From Streptomyces sp. Z26 (GTDB lineage: Bacteria > Actinomycetota > Actinomycetes > Streptomycetales > Streptomycetaceae): a stretch of DNA of 64,000 bases. The position numbers and the translations under genes were made by a program. The notes under the pieces are model-generated. The model was not told the origin of the DNA, did not search any database, and saw only the letters and a list, made by a program, of their open reading frames with translations. This document shows positions 28,151-36,667 of this stretch, one piece after another (position 1 is the first letter of the stretch; each line of letters begins with the position of its first letter). The DNA is taken from assembly GCF_003665095.1 (NCBI RefSeq), contig NZ_RCHV01000002.1, positions 6,204,501 to 6,268,500 of the forward strand, read 5' to 3'.

Positions 28151-28795
28151 TCAGGCCACGGCCGGTTCCACCGCACCGGCCGCCGCGCCGTCCGTACCGT
28201 CCGCGCCGCCCGGGGCGGACGCACCCGCCGCCCCGCAGCCGTCCGACGCCAGCTCCGCCAGCGTCAGCCGGGCGCGCGCGACCCGGGACCGGACGGTCCC
28301 CACCGGGCACCGCCCGGCCGCCGCGGCCTCCGCGTACGGCAGCCCCAGCAGCTGGGTCAGGACGAACGCCTCGCGGCGCTCGCCGGGGAGGGAGTCGACC
28401 AGCTCCATCAGGGCGACGCCCTCGTCGAAGCCGGGCAGGCCGACGGGTTGCGCGCGTTCGGCCGCGCTCTGCCAGTCGGTGGTGTCGGCGGTACGGGGTC
28501 GGCACGCGGCGCGACGCAGGCTGTCCGCGACCACCCGGCGGGCGATCGACAGCAGCCAGACGCGGGCCGAGGAACGCCCCTCGAACCGGTGCAGCGCCGT
28601 CAACGCCCGCAGGAACGTGTCCTGGGTCAGGTCGTCGGCGGCCTGCGCGTCGTCGGCGAGGTGCGCCACGTAGCGGCGGACGTCGCGTTGGAGGGCGCGT
28701 ACGAAGTGGTCGACCGCTTCGTGGTCGCCGCCCGCGGCGGCGAGCGCCCAGGCGGTCACCGTCTCGTCGGTGACCGGGGGCAGGGCAGGAGTCAT
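28151..28795 (-). CDS. ECF RNA polymerase sigma factor
   Basis: The 214-aa protein contains region 2 (AVDHFVRALQRDVRRYVAHLADDAQAADDLTQDTFLRALTALHRFEG, with the DDLTQDTF core) and region 4 (LPGERREAFVLTQLLGLPYAEAAAAGRCPVGTVRSRVARARLTL). These are diagnostic of extracytoplasmic-function sigma factors. The C-terminal 30 residues are Gly/Ala-rich. No conventional zinc-finger anti-sigma gene follows; the neighbour at 29065 is a His/Met-rich membrane protein that could act as a membrane-bound sensor. It may direct the metal-related genes around it, which is inference. Confidence 0.92.
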   Translation of the reverse strand: MTPALPPVTDETVTAWALAAAGGDHEAVDHFVRALQRDVRRYVAHLADDAQAADDLTQDTFLRALTALHRFEGRSSARVWLLSIARRVVADSLRRAACRPRTADTTDWQSAAERAQPVGLPGFDEGVALMELVDSLPGERREAFVLTQLLGLPYAEAAAAGRCPVGTVRSRVARARLTLAELASDGCGAAGASAPGGADGTDGAAAGAVEPAVA

Positions 28796-29064
28796 CGTCA
28801 GGTGGTCCTTACTCGCTCCCCGTACGGGCGGCCCGGCGGGCCCGACCGGGACGGCACGCCGCGTGGCACGCCGACGCCGCACTGGCGGCGACTGCGCGGG
28901 AGTCCGGCCGCGTGGCCGGTGGCCGCGGGGCAGCGGGTCCGGGCGCGCGACGGCGTACCGGAACGGGCGGCGGCGGGCCGCCGTACGGGGTGGGGGAGAC
29001 CCGCCCGCGCGGGCGCGCGGACGGGAGCCCGCGCCGCGCGGAACGCGGGGCGGGGTACCGGCTG

Positions 29065-29877
29065 TCAGGCGACAGCGGTCTCCCCGGGCGGACCCCGGGA
29101 GGGGAGCGAACGGACGAGCGTCAACCGTCGCGGGCGCCGTACCGGACGCGGCGACGGGAGGAGCGCCAGCGGCGCGGGCGGCGGCCGGAGCGCGGCGAGG
29201 ACGAGCCGCAGCGGGGAGAACGCGCGGTCGGCGCAGGCGCGTACGAGGGCGAACGCGGCACGTTCGCCCTGCGCCAGCCAGAGGCCGCACAGCACGGCGG
29301 CCAGCAGGTGGCAGGCGAGCATGCCCCAGGAGGCGGTGCCCGTCATGTGCCCCATGTCGTGGACACCGGGCACGGCGGCCATGCCGTGTCCCATGGCGCC
29401 CATGTCGCCCGTGCCGTGCCCGGCGGCGGCCATGTCGTGCCCCGCCGAGGCCGTGGGGGCGCCCGCGTCGACGCCGTGGTGCGCGGCGTGCGCCAGGTGC
29501 CCGCCCCCGCCGGGGCCGGTACGGGCCGCCGTCGCCGCGCCGTCGTCCCCGCCGCACAGCAGGTGCCGCGCCCAGACCCGGACGTTCCCGCCGTCGCCCG
29601 TACGCGCCGTGCCGCCCGGCGGTCCGGACTGCGCGAGGGTGAAGGCGGCGTGGAGGCAGGTCTGGACGGTGACCGCGAGGCCCGCGACCGTACGGCCGCC
29701 GCGCTCGCGCCCGCCGAGGGCCCAGCCGACCGCGCCGACGGCGACGACCGCCGACACCGGCGCCCACCAGGGCACTCCGGAGCCGGACATGAGCACGTGC
29801 CCGGCGGCGGCGAGCGCGACACAGACGGCCGCGAACACCGCAGCCCGCAGAATGCGCAGCAGCCCGCCAGCAGACAT
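29065..29877 (-). CDS. Integral membrane protein with His/Met-rich loop
   Basis: The 270-aa protein has about four transmembrane helices (about residues 8-30, 36-54, 62-83 and 178-202). Between the third and fourth lies a loop of 80-90 residues containing HLAHAAHHGVDAG, AGHDMAAAGHGTGDMGAMGHGM and VHDMGHM. Such His/Met repeats suit Cu(I)/Cu(II) binding outside the membrane. The basic, Pro-rich C-terminus is probably cytoplasmic. It lies on the same strand as, and upstream of, the ECF sigma gene, so it may sense metal or regulate that sigma factor. No named family is recognised. Confidence 0.7.
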   Translation of the reverse strand: MSAGGLLRILRAAVFAAVCVALAAAGHVLMSGSGVPWWAPVSAVVAVGAVGWALGGRERGGRTVAGLAVTVQTCLHAAFTLAQSGPPGGTARTGDGGNVRVWARHLLCGGDDGAATAARTGPGGGGHLAHAAHHGVDAGAPTASAGHDMAAAGHGTGDMGAMGHGMAAVPGVHDMGHMTGTASWGMLACHLLAAVLCGLWLAQGERAAFALVRACADRAFSPLRLVLAALRPPPAPLALLPSPRPVRRPRRLTLVRSLPSRGPPGETAVA

Positions 29878-30094
29878 GACGCCTTATCGTGGCACCCGCC
29901 GCGCGCGCCCCGGCCCCCGGGGGTACGGGCCGACCGCGCCCGCGCCCCGCGTACGGCCGAACGTCCGGCAGCCGTACGGAAGTTGCCGCCCGACCCCGGA
30001 CCGTCCCCGGCGGCCCGCCGGACTGGCGCGTTCCGCGCGCCGCGCGAGAGGCTGCACCTCCCAGAAAATCTACAGTCGTGGAGGCCACGCGCTC

Positions 30095-30622
30095 ATGGCG
30101 ATTCCCCGGACCGCGGAGCGGTGCCTGTCAGCAGGCACGTACGAGATCGACCCGGCGGCGTCGACCGTCCGCTTCGCCACTCGCGCGATGTTCGGCCTGC
30201 TCCCCGTCCGCGGCACCTTCGCGCTCGCGCGCGGTCGCGTCGTCGTGGCCGGGGCGGACGGCGCCCCCGAGCCGTCGGTGGCGGTCACGGTGGAGGCCGC
30301 GAGCTTCGACTCCGGCAACTCCAAGCGCGACGACCACGTCAGATCCGCCGACTACCTCGACGTGCAGGACCACCCCGAGATCACCTTCCGCAGCGAGGGG
30401 TTCGAGCGGTCCGGCGAGGACGTCGCGCTGCGCGGCGAGTTGACCGTACGCGGGGTGACCGGGCCCGTGGTCGTCGCCGTCGACAGCTTCACCGCCGAGG
30501 GCGGGCGGCTCACCGCCACGGGCAGCGCGACCGTCGACCGGTACGCCTTCGGCATCACCAACGGCAAGGGCATGACCGGCCGCCACCTGACGCTCACGCT
30601 GGAGGTCGTCGCGGAACGCTGA
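30095..30622 (+). CDS. YceI-family lipocalin-like protein
   Basis: The 175-aa protein has the YceI pattern: GTYEIDPAASTVRFATRAMFGLLPVRGTF at residues 14-42, then VEAASFDSGNSKRDDHVRSADYLDVQDHPEITFRS and a C-terminal FGITNGKGMTGRHLTLTLEVVAER. The fold is a beta-barrel that binds polyprenoid or other long amphiphiles. It has no signal peptide, as is common in actinobacterial members, so it is likely cytosolic. GGAGG lies 13 bp before the ATG. It is convergent with the lipoprotein gene, sharing a terminator. Confidence 0.9.
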   Translation: MAIPRTAERCLSAGTYEIDPAASTVRFATRAMFGLLPVRGTFALARGRVVVAGADGAPEPSVAVTVEAASFDSGNSKRDDHVRSADYLDVQDHPEITFRSEGFERSGEDVALRGELTVRGVTGPVVVAVDSFTAEGGRLTATGSATVDRYAFGITNGKGMTGRHLTLTLEVVAER

Positions 30623-30667
30623 CCGCACGGCACCGCACCGTGATCAGCATGGCCGGTGCGGTCAGCG
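30617..30667. terminator. Bidirectional hairpin overlapping both stop codons
   Basis: CGCTGACCGCA (30617-30627) pairs with TGCGGTCAGCG (30657-30667). The arms include the stop codons of the convergent YceI and lipoprotein genes. Confidence 0.6.
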
Positions 30668-31246
30668 GAGGGCGTCCGCGAGGCCGCGCTGCCAGTACGT
30701 CACGCGCAGCGTGTCGTCCACGTGGACACCGCCGGACGGGAGCGCCACCGCCGTCGTACCGCCGCCGCGGAGGCCGACGTCGAGCGTCGTGACCTGCGTA
30801 CCCGTGCCCCCGCCACCGTCGGCCGCCGACAGGAGGACCCCGGCGTGGCCGCGCTCGCCCGGCGCCAGCGTCGGCACCGCCCGCGGCCTCGTCGACTCGA
30901 CGGCGGGCGGCACGGACAGCGCGCCCGTGAACCGTACGGCGGGGTGGCCGCGGAGGTCGCAACGGGCGCGGCCGGTGTTGGCGACGGTCAACAGCAGGGT
31001 GCGGGGCGGGCGTTCCACCCGGGACGCCGTCACGCGCACGTCGTCCGCGCCGCAGGCACCGGTCCCGCTCCCGCCGGGGTGCTCCGCGGAGGTGCCCGCC
31101 GCGCCGGAGCCGTCCGTACCGTCGCCCGTACGGGACGCCGTACGCGTCGACCCCGCCGTGCCCTCGTCCCGTACGCCGTCGTCGTTCCCGCACGCGGTGA
31201 GCGAGGAGGCGGCGAGCGCGGCGGCGAGTAGCAGGCGGGTGCGCAT
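30662..31246 (-). CDS. DUF4232-type lipoprotein
   Basis: The 194-aa protein has a signal peptide with lipobox SLTAC (Cys19), a low-complexity Ser/Thr/Gly linker (about 20-65), and a beta-sandwich domain. That domain starts ACGADDVRVTASRVERPPRTLLLTVANTGRARCDLRGHPAVRF, which matches the DUF4232 pattern, including the cysteine pair that probably forms a disulfide. These are surface lipoproteins of unknown function, common in Streptomyces. Confidence 0.8.
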   Translation of the reverse strand: MRTRLLLAAALAASSLTACGNDDGVRDEGTAGSTRTASRTGDGTDGSGAAGTSAEHPGGSGTGACGADDVRVTASRVERPPRTLLLTVANTGRARCDLRGHPAVRFTGALSVPPAVESTRPRAVPTLAPGERGHAGVLLSAADGGGGTGTQVTTLDVGLRGGGTTAVALPSGGVHVDDTLRVTYWQRGLADALR

Positions 31247-31465
31247 AGTGATCCCTTTCCGTAACGGTGCCCGCCGGAGGCGGCCTGAGGGCTCGCGGGA
31301 CGGACCTTCCCCGGGGACGGCGTGCTTTGATGGCCGAAGCCTGTGCGCCGCCGTGCGCCGAGTGCCAGGGAGACCGGGCAACTCGGGACGCTGGAACGTC
31401 CGTACCGGCTCTGACCAGGGGGAACACAGACGGCCTGGAACGGTCGCCTGGGATGGAGGGGAACG

Positions 31466-32875
31466 TTGGGGGCAACGGATTTCGCCCGGAGGCTGGGGGA
31501 GCTGAAGGAGCGGTCGGGGCTCAGCTACGGGCAGTTGGCGAAGCGGTTGCACCTGAGCACCTCGACCCTGCACCGGTACGTGAACGGGACCGCGGTGCCG
31601 GTCGAGTTCGCCGCGGTGGAGCGGCTGGCGCGGGCGTGCGGGGCGAAGCCGGACGAAGTGGTCGAGCTGCACCGGCTCTGGATACTCGCGGACGCGACGC
31701 GCGGTCGTACGGTCGCAGGGGGCCGGGACGCGGACGTGGCGGAGGACGACGCGGAGGACGGGGCCGGGGCACCGGCCGCGCCGGAGCCCGTGACGCCACT
31801 GCCCGCGAAGCCGGAACCCGTGACGACAGAGGTCACGACGACGGAGTCCGTGGGCCGGAAGCCGCACACCTCGGCGGCGGCGAGCACCGACGCCGAGGCG
31901 GACGCCGTCGGTACCGTCGTGGGCCCCGTGGCCGCGCCCGCGCCCGCCGTTCCCGTACGGCCCTCCCGCCGGCGCCTCGCGTCCCTCGCCACCGGCGCGG
32001 CCGCGGCGGTCTGCGCGGTGGCCGTCGTCGTGGGCGCCACCATGTGGGGCGGCGGGGACGACGACGGGCGGTCCGGCGCGGGACCGGAGGCCACGGCGGG
32101 CGCCGGCGGCGGCGACCGTGCGGACCCGTCCGGCGACCGCGACCGCAAGGAGGCGAAGGCCGCGCAGGGCGACGGGGCAGGGCGCCCCGACGACACCGCG
32201 CGGGACGGGGACGCGGACCCGGACCCGGGAACGGGCGAGGACGCCCCCGGCGCCGACGACCCCCCGTCCGACGGCGGTACGCCCGTCACCGCGCGCGTCC
32301 GCCCGTACGCCTACGAGAACCCCTGCGCCCAGCACTTCCTGGTGGACCGTTCGCCCTCCGAACTGCCGCAGCCGCCCGACGAGTCGGAGGCGCCCTCGTG
32401 GGTCCGCGCCTTCGGCGCCGTACCCGCCGGGGAGCAGCTGGTGGAGGTCACCCTCCAGGGCACCGGGCGGCAGACCGTCGTCCTGGAACGCGCCCGCGTA
32501 CGCGTCGTCGGCACCCGGGCGCCCCTGGCCTGGAACGAGTACGCGACCGGCATCGGCTGCGGCGGCGGCGTGTCCACCAGCTCCTTCACCGTGGACCTGG
32601 ACGCCGGGCAGCCGCTCGTCACGCCGAAGAACGGGCAGCGCGACTTCCCGTACAAGGTCAGCGAGTCCGACCCCGAGGTCTTCCTCATCAAGGCCGGGGT
32701 GGCGGCCAAGGACGTCACCTGGTACCTGGAGCTGGAGTGGTCCAGCGGCGGCCGCCACGGTGTGCTGCGCGTCGACGACCAGGGCAAACCGTTCCGTACG
32801 AGTGGCGCCTCGGGGCGGCCCGAGTACCGCTGGCCGCTCGGTGCGGACGGCTGGTCGGAGGCGCCTCGGGAGTGA
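31466..32875 (+). CDS. XRE-HTH transmembrane protein with extracellular domain
   Basis: The 469-aa protein starts at TTG, with GGAGGGGA upstream. The N-terminal HTH (FARRLGELKERSGLSYGQLAKRLHLSTSTLHRYVNG, residues 6-41) is followed by an acidic, disordered linker, one transmembrane helix (about 173-193), a second disordered Asp/Gly-rich segment, and a C-terminal beta-rich domain at about 275-469. Joining a cytoplasmic DNA-binding-like domain to an external sensor domain in one chain resembles RodZ-type or one-component membrane regulators. Ligand and targets are unknown. Confidence 0.8.
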   Translation: MGATDFARRLGELKERSGLSYGQLAKRLHLSTSTLHRYVNGTAVPVEFAAVERLARACGAKPDEVVELHRLWILADATRGRTVAGGRDADVAEDDAEDGAGAPAAPEPVTPLPAKPEPVTTEVTTTESVGRKPHTSAAASTDAEADAVGTVVGPVAAPAPAVPVRPSRRRLASLATGAAAAVCAVAVVVGATMWGGGDDDGRSGAGPEATAGAGGGDRADPSGDRDRKEAKAAQGDGAGRPDDTARDGDADPDPGTGEDAPGADDPPSDGGTPVTARVRPYAYENPCAQHFLVDRSPSELPQPPDESEAPSWVRAFGAVPAGEQLVEVTLQGTGRQTVVLERARVRVVGTRAPLAWNEYATGIGCGGGVSTSSFTVDLDAGQPLVTPKNGQRDFPYKVSESDPEVFLIKAGVAAKDVTWYLELEWSSGGRHGVLRVDDQGKPFRTSGASGRPEYRWPLGADGWSEAPRE

Positions 32876-32911
32876 GCCGCGGGCACGTCCGGGCGGCGGC
32901 GGCACGGTACG

Positions 32912-32951
32912 GCGCGGAGGGCGGTCACCTACGGGTGGCCGCCCTCCGCGC
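32912..32951 (+). terminator. Long hairpin terminator
   Basis: GCGCGGAGGGCGG (32912-32924) pairs perfectly with CCGCCCTCCGCGC (32939-32951). The stem extends through a T-G wobble into CACC/GGTG. It closes the HTH-membrane gene. Confidence 0.75.
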
Positions 32952-33081
32952 TGCCCACACACCCTCGCGTTCGGGTACCTAGCACCACCCCGGGTTTGGG
33001 TTGTGGGCCCCATGTGTGGGCGGTTGCGGCTGCGTAGGTTGTGGATGTGGCGCAGAGAGCGTCCGACGGATTGGGGTAGTG

Positions 33082-33987
33082 ATGTTTGGTCGCAAGAGTG
33101 GGGCGGGTGCCGTCAAGAGTGCGGAGGCGCTGCGTCTTGTGAATGTCACGAAGTCGTACGGCATGTCGGAGAACGCGGTGAAGGCGTTGGACGATGTGAG
33201 CCTCAGTCTTGCGTCGGGATCGTTCACCGCGGTGATGGGTCCGTCGGGTTCGGGCAAGTCCACGCTGTTGCAGTGCGCGGCGGGGTTGGACCGGGCGGAC
33301 GAGGGGATGGTCCTGGTCGACGGTGAGCGGATGTCGGGCGCCACGGAGGCGCAGTTGACGCGGTTCCGTCGGGACCGGATCGGGTTCATCTTCCAGCAGT
33401 ACAACCTGCTGCCCACGTTGGACGTGGTGCAGAACACGACGTTGCCGTTGAAGTTGGCGGGTCGGCGGATCGACCGGGCGCGTGCAGAGCGCATCCTGGG
33501 GCAGGTGGGGTTGGGTGACCGGCTGCACCACCGTCCGGACACGTTGTCGGGTGGTCAGCGGCAGCGGATCGCGGTGGCGCGGGCGTTGGTGACCGACCCG
33601 AGCGTGATCTTCGCGGACGAGCCGACCGGGGCGTTGGACACCCGGAGCGCGCGGGACGTGTTGAGCCTGTTGCAGGAGACGGTGCGGTTCCACGGGGCGA
33701 CGGTGGTCATGGTGACCCACGACCCGGTCGCGGCCTCGTACGCGGACTCGGTGATCTTCCTCGCGGACGGCAAGCTGGCCGGTCAGATGACCGCCCCGAC
33801 CGCCGACGCCGTCGCGGAACGCCTCGCCCACCTCGGCGACCCCGACCACGACACCACCCCCCACCACACCGACCACCACGGCGTGCCGGAGTACGCCAAC
33901 CCGTACGAGAGCGGCTACCGGTCCGACGAGTCCTCCACGAACGACTACCGGTTCGACGACTACAGCGTTCTGCGGATGGGTGCGTGA
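33082..33987 (+). CDS. MacB/LolD-type ABC transporter ATP-binding protein
   Basis: The 301-aa protein has Walker A GPSGSGKST (53-61), Q-loop, signature LSGGQ (155-159), Walker B VIFADE (175-180) and the H-loop in MVTHD. The C-terminal 55 residues after the domain are His/Asp/Tyr-rich and unusual. Synonymous usage changes within the gene: to about 33780 it is rich in G-ending codons (GTG, TTG, GCG), and afterwards it becomes strongly C-ending. The GTGA overlap couples it to the FtsX permease gene. Such pairs export peptides or antibiotics or reshape the envelope. Confidence 0.92.
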   Translation: MFGRKSGAGAVKSAEALRLVNVTKSYGMSENAVKALDDVSLSLASGSFTAVMGPSGSGKSTLLQCAAGLDRADEGMVLVDGERMSGATEAQLTRFRRDRIGFIFQQYNLLPTLDVVQNTTLPLKLAGRRIDRARAERILGQVGLGDRLHHRPDTLSGGQRQRIAVARALVTDPSVIFADEPTGALDTRSARDVLSLLQETVRFHGATVVMVTHDPVAASYADSVIFLADGKLAGQMTAPTADAVAERLAHLGDPDHDTTPHHTDHHGVPEYANPYESGYRSDESSTNDYRFDDYSVLRMGA

Positions 33988-35339
33988 GGTTGATGTTGCA
34001 GCTGGCTTTCCGTTCCGTGAAGGAACGCCCGGGACGATTCGCGGCGACCCTGCTCTCCGCGTTCCTCGGCGCGGGCATCGTGATGATGTTCAACTCCCTC
34101 CACGACACCGCCGCACAAGCCGGGATCGACGCCCAGAGCGAGGAGATCCTCTCCACCACCGGAGGCGTCGTCGGCAGCTACGGCACCCTCCTGGTCTTCT
34201 TCGCCGTCGCCTCCACCCTCACCGTCAACGTCCGCCAACGCGGCGACGAGATCCACCTCCTGCGCTGCTCCGGCGCCACCCCCGCACAGATCAAACGCAT
34301 GATCATGGGCGAAGCCGCCTTCGTCGCCGTCATCGCCACCACCCTCGCCGTCCTCCCCGCCATGCTCGCCGGACGCCTCCTGGTCTCCTCCTTCAAGGAC
34401 TCCAACCAGGTCGCCGACAACGTCGACTACGCCTTCGGCTCCATCGCCCTGTCCACCGGCACCTCCATCACCCTGCTGTCCTCCGTCGGCGCCGCCTGGC
34501 TCGCCGTCCGCCGCGCCACCAGCGACCCCACCACCACCGCCGCCAAGGACGCCGCCCGCGCCCGCTGGCGCACCATCGGCGGCATCACCGCCCTCGTCCT
34601 CGGCGCCGGCGCAGCCGCCACCACCTTGGCCATCGACGAAACCGAACCCGCCCTCATGGCACCCGCCGCCTACGCCGCCGTCATGACCTCCATCGGCTTC
34701 GCCGTCTTCTCCCCCCACCTCCTGCGCGCCCTCCTGGCCATCTACGGACGCCCCATCCAACTCCTCGCCGGAGTCGCCGGATACCTCACCGTCCACAACA
34801 TGCGCCGCCGCGCCGACCAACTCGCCGGCGTCCTCATGCCGATGATCCTCTTCACCGGCGTCGCCATCGCCACCCTCTACATGCAACTCATCGCCAGCGA
34901 CGCCCTCGACGCAGGCGGCGTCCAGAAGACCGCCGACGACAAGAACCTCGAATCCCTCAACCTCGTCATCGTCGGCATCATCGTCGCCTTCGCCTGCATC
35001 ATGCTCATCAACACCCTCTACGCCGCGACCTCCTACCGGAACCGCGAATTCGGCGGCCAACGCCTCGCCGGAGCCACCCCCCGCCAGGTCCAGATCATGG
35101 TCGCCGTCGAATCCCTCGTCCTCACCGCCACCGGCGTCACCTTCGGCACCCTCGCCGGACTCGTCGGGATCCTCCCCTACAACATCGTCCGCACCGACAC
35201 CATCTGGCCCGAACAAGGCCCCGCCACCTGGATCACCGTCACCGCCCTCGCCGCCACCGTCACCTTCCTCACCAGCCTCGGCACCACCCGCCGCTCCCTC
35301 CAGACCCCCGCAGTCGACACCGTCACGGCGGCCGCCTGA
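33984..35339 (+). CDS. FtsX-family ABC permease
   Basis: The 451-aa protein has two FtsX-type modules, each with long helices and a short loop. Signals include RQRGDEIHLLRCSGATPAQIKRMIMGEA near residue 75 and YRNREFGGQRLAGATPRQVQIMVAVESL near 350, the conserved coupling segments of MacB/FtsX permeases. It lacks a large periplasmic MacB domain. Codons are markedly C-ending. Its start overlaps the ATPase stop, and it ends at a 12-bp terminator, so the two genes form a closed operon. Confidence 0.9.
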   Translation: MRLMLQLAFRSVKERPGRFAATLLSAFLGAGIVMMFNSLHDTAAQAGIDAQSEEILSTTGGVVGSYGTLLVFFAVASTLTVNVRQRGDEIHLLRCSGATPAQIKRMIMGEAAFVAVIATTLAVLPAMLAGRLLVSSFKDSNQVADNVDYAFGSIALSTGTSITLLSSVGAAWLAVRRATSDPTTTAAKDAARARWRTIGGITALVLGAGAAATTLAIDETEPALMAPAAYAAVMTSIGFAVFSPHLLRALLAIYGRPIQLLAGVAGYLTVHNMRRRADQLAGVLMPMILFTGVAIATLYMQLIASDALDAGGVQKTADDKNLESLNLVIVGIIVAFACIMLINTLYAATSYRNREFGGQRLAGATPRQVQIMVAVESLVLTATGVTFGTLAGLVGILPYNIVRTDTIWPEQGPATWITVTALAATVTFLTSLGTTRRSLQTPAVDTVTAAA

Positions 35340-35373
35340 ACAGCCACCAGCCGGACACACCGGCCCACAGACA

Positions 35374-35406
35374 GGAGGGCAGCCCACACCCCCGGGGCTG
35401 CCCTCC
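35374..35406 (+). terminator. 12-bp hairpin terminator after the ABC/FtsX operon
   Basis: GGAGGGCAGCCC (35374-35385) pairs perfectly with GGGCTGCCCTCC (35395-35406), 34 bp past the stop. Confidence 0.8.
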
Positions 35407-35524
35407 ACCCATCCCCCAACCCGGCAACTCCCTCCACCCCTTACGACACACACCAACACCACCCCGTCACACCCAACCCGCGACGAAGTGGTGCTACGTG
35501 CTTCCGGCCGTACGGGCGGACCGG

Positions 35525-36667
35525 TCAGAGGCGGCTCATCGACGCCATGGCGTACAGCAGCTCCACCACCGCGGTCTCCTCGCCCCGCTGCCCCACCGCG
35601 ACCTCGCGCGGCGCGAGGTGCCCGGCCGCGAGGCGGCAGAACTCGACCTCGTCCAAAACGACATGGCTGACGCAGTTGTCCGGTCCGGCCGGTCCGCCGG
35701 GCCCGTCCAGCGGGAGGTACCAGTCGCCGCCGCTCTCGCCCTCGATGTGCAGCCGCAGGCTGCGCGCCGGGGCGCCGGGCTGGACGACCGGCAGCGGCGG
35801 CGAGGCCAGCCCGGCCTGCCGTCGGGCGGCGAGGATCGTCGGCAGCATCTCGACCGCGACGGAAATCAGCGTCCGCAGATGCTCCGGTACGGGCGGAGGG
35901 TACGGGTAGTCCACCGCGTCGGCGATGTCCGTGGCGTGGATCCAGGTCTCGAAGGCCCGGTCGAGCAGCGCGAGCCGCAGCGGCAGCACGACCCCGTCGC
36001 CGTACGGCACGTTGATGTCGGCCACGCCGTTCCCGCTGAACGAACAGGTGCGGATCAGTTCGTACGTGTGGTCCCGCCACGCGCCGTGCATCGTGCCGGT
36101 CCGCCGTCCGTCGGCGGGTCGCGCGCCCTTCTCCTGCTCCGGGCCCATCTGCTTCCACAGCGCCTCGGTGCGTTCCGTCGGGTCGGTGGTGACCTCCTCG
36201 GCGTGCGGCACCGGGTCGGGCAGGCCGAGCGTCGAGGAGACCATGCCGTCGACCGCGAGGAGGTGCCCGAGGACACCCGTGACGGATGTACCGCGGCTCG
36301 CGGCGTCGTCGCCCTCGAACCACTCCAGCTGTACGGGAGCCGTCCACTCGTCGTCGTTGAGGTCCGCCAACAGCGCGTCGAGGCGCGCGGTCTCGGCGTC
36401 GTACGGCTGCGCGTAGTCCGGTACGGCGACCTGCGGCGGGCGGATGCTCAGGCAGGTGCCGATCACCTCGGCGCGCAGGGAGGGGTCCAGGTCCGCGTAC
36501 GGGTGCAGCATGCCGACCGCCGAACGGAGTTGCTCCGCCTCCGCCGCGCACTCCCCGCAGCCGACGAGGTGCGCGTCGACCTCGGCCATCTCGTCGGGAG
36601 CGCAGGAGTGCAGTGCCCACGCTCCGAGGAGCCGCTGAAGGCGAGGGTGCTCGTCGGGGTTGCTCAT
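35525..36667 (-). CDS. Zinc-finger anti-sigma factor fused to a mycothiol-dependent maleylpyruvate isomerase-like domain
   Basis: This is a 380-aa product. The N-terminal domain (1-60) has the anti-sigma zinc motif HLVGCGEC (H33, C37, C40). The remainder looks like an MDMPI/DinB-type four-helix domain: RLDALLADLNDDEWTAP, a long central region with SVTGVLGHLLAVDGMV, and ETWIHATDIADAV around residue 245, whose His residues are typical metal ligands. The ATG overlaps the sigma-factor stop (ATGA), so the pair is co-translated. The isomerase-like part may sense thiol or metal state and control release of the sigma factor, but that is inference. Confidence 0.85.
   Translation of the reverse strand: MSNPDEHPRLQRLLGAWALHSCAPDEMAEVDAHLVGCGECAAEAEQLRSAVGMLHPYADLDPSLRAEVIGTCLSIRPPQVAVPDYAQPYDAETARLDALLADLNDDEWTAPVQLEWFEGDDAASRGTSVTGVLGHLLAVDGMVSSTLGLPDPVPHAEEVTTDPTERTEALWKQMGPEQEKGARPADGRRTGTMHGAWRDHTYELIRTCSFSGNGVADINVPYGDGVVLPLRLALLDRAFETWIHATDIADAVDYPYPPPVPEHLRTLISVAVEMLPTILAARRQAGLASPPLPVVQPGAPARSLRLHIEGESGGDWYLPLDGPGGPAGPDNCVSHVVLDEVEFCRLAAGHLAPREVAVGQRGEETAVVELLYAMASMSRL

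Noticed and set aside
30068..30085. CTACAGTCGTGGAG as a BlaI-type operator before YceI
   Set aside because: Only four of six arm positions match and there is no TGTA half-site.
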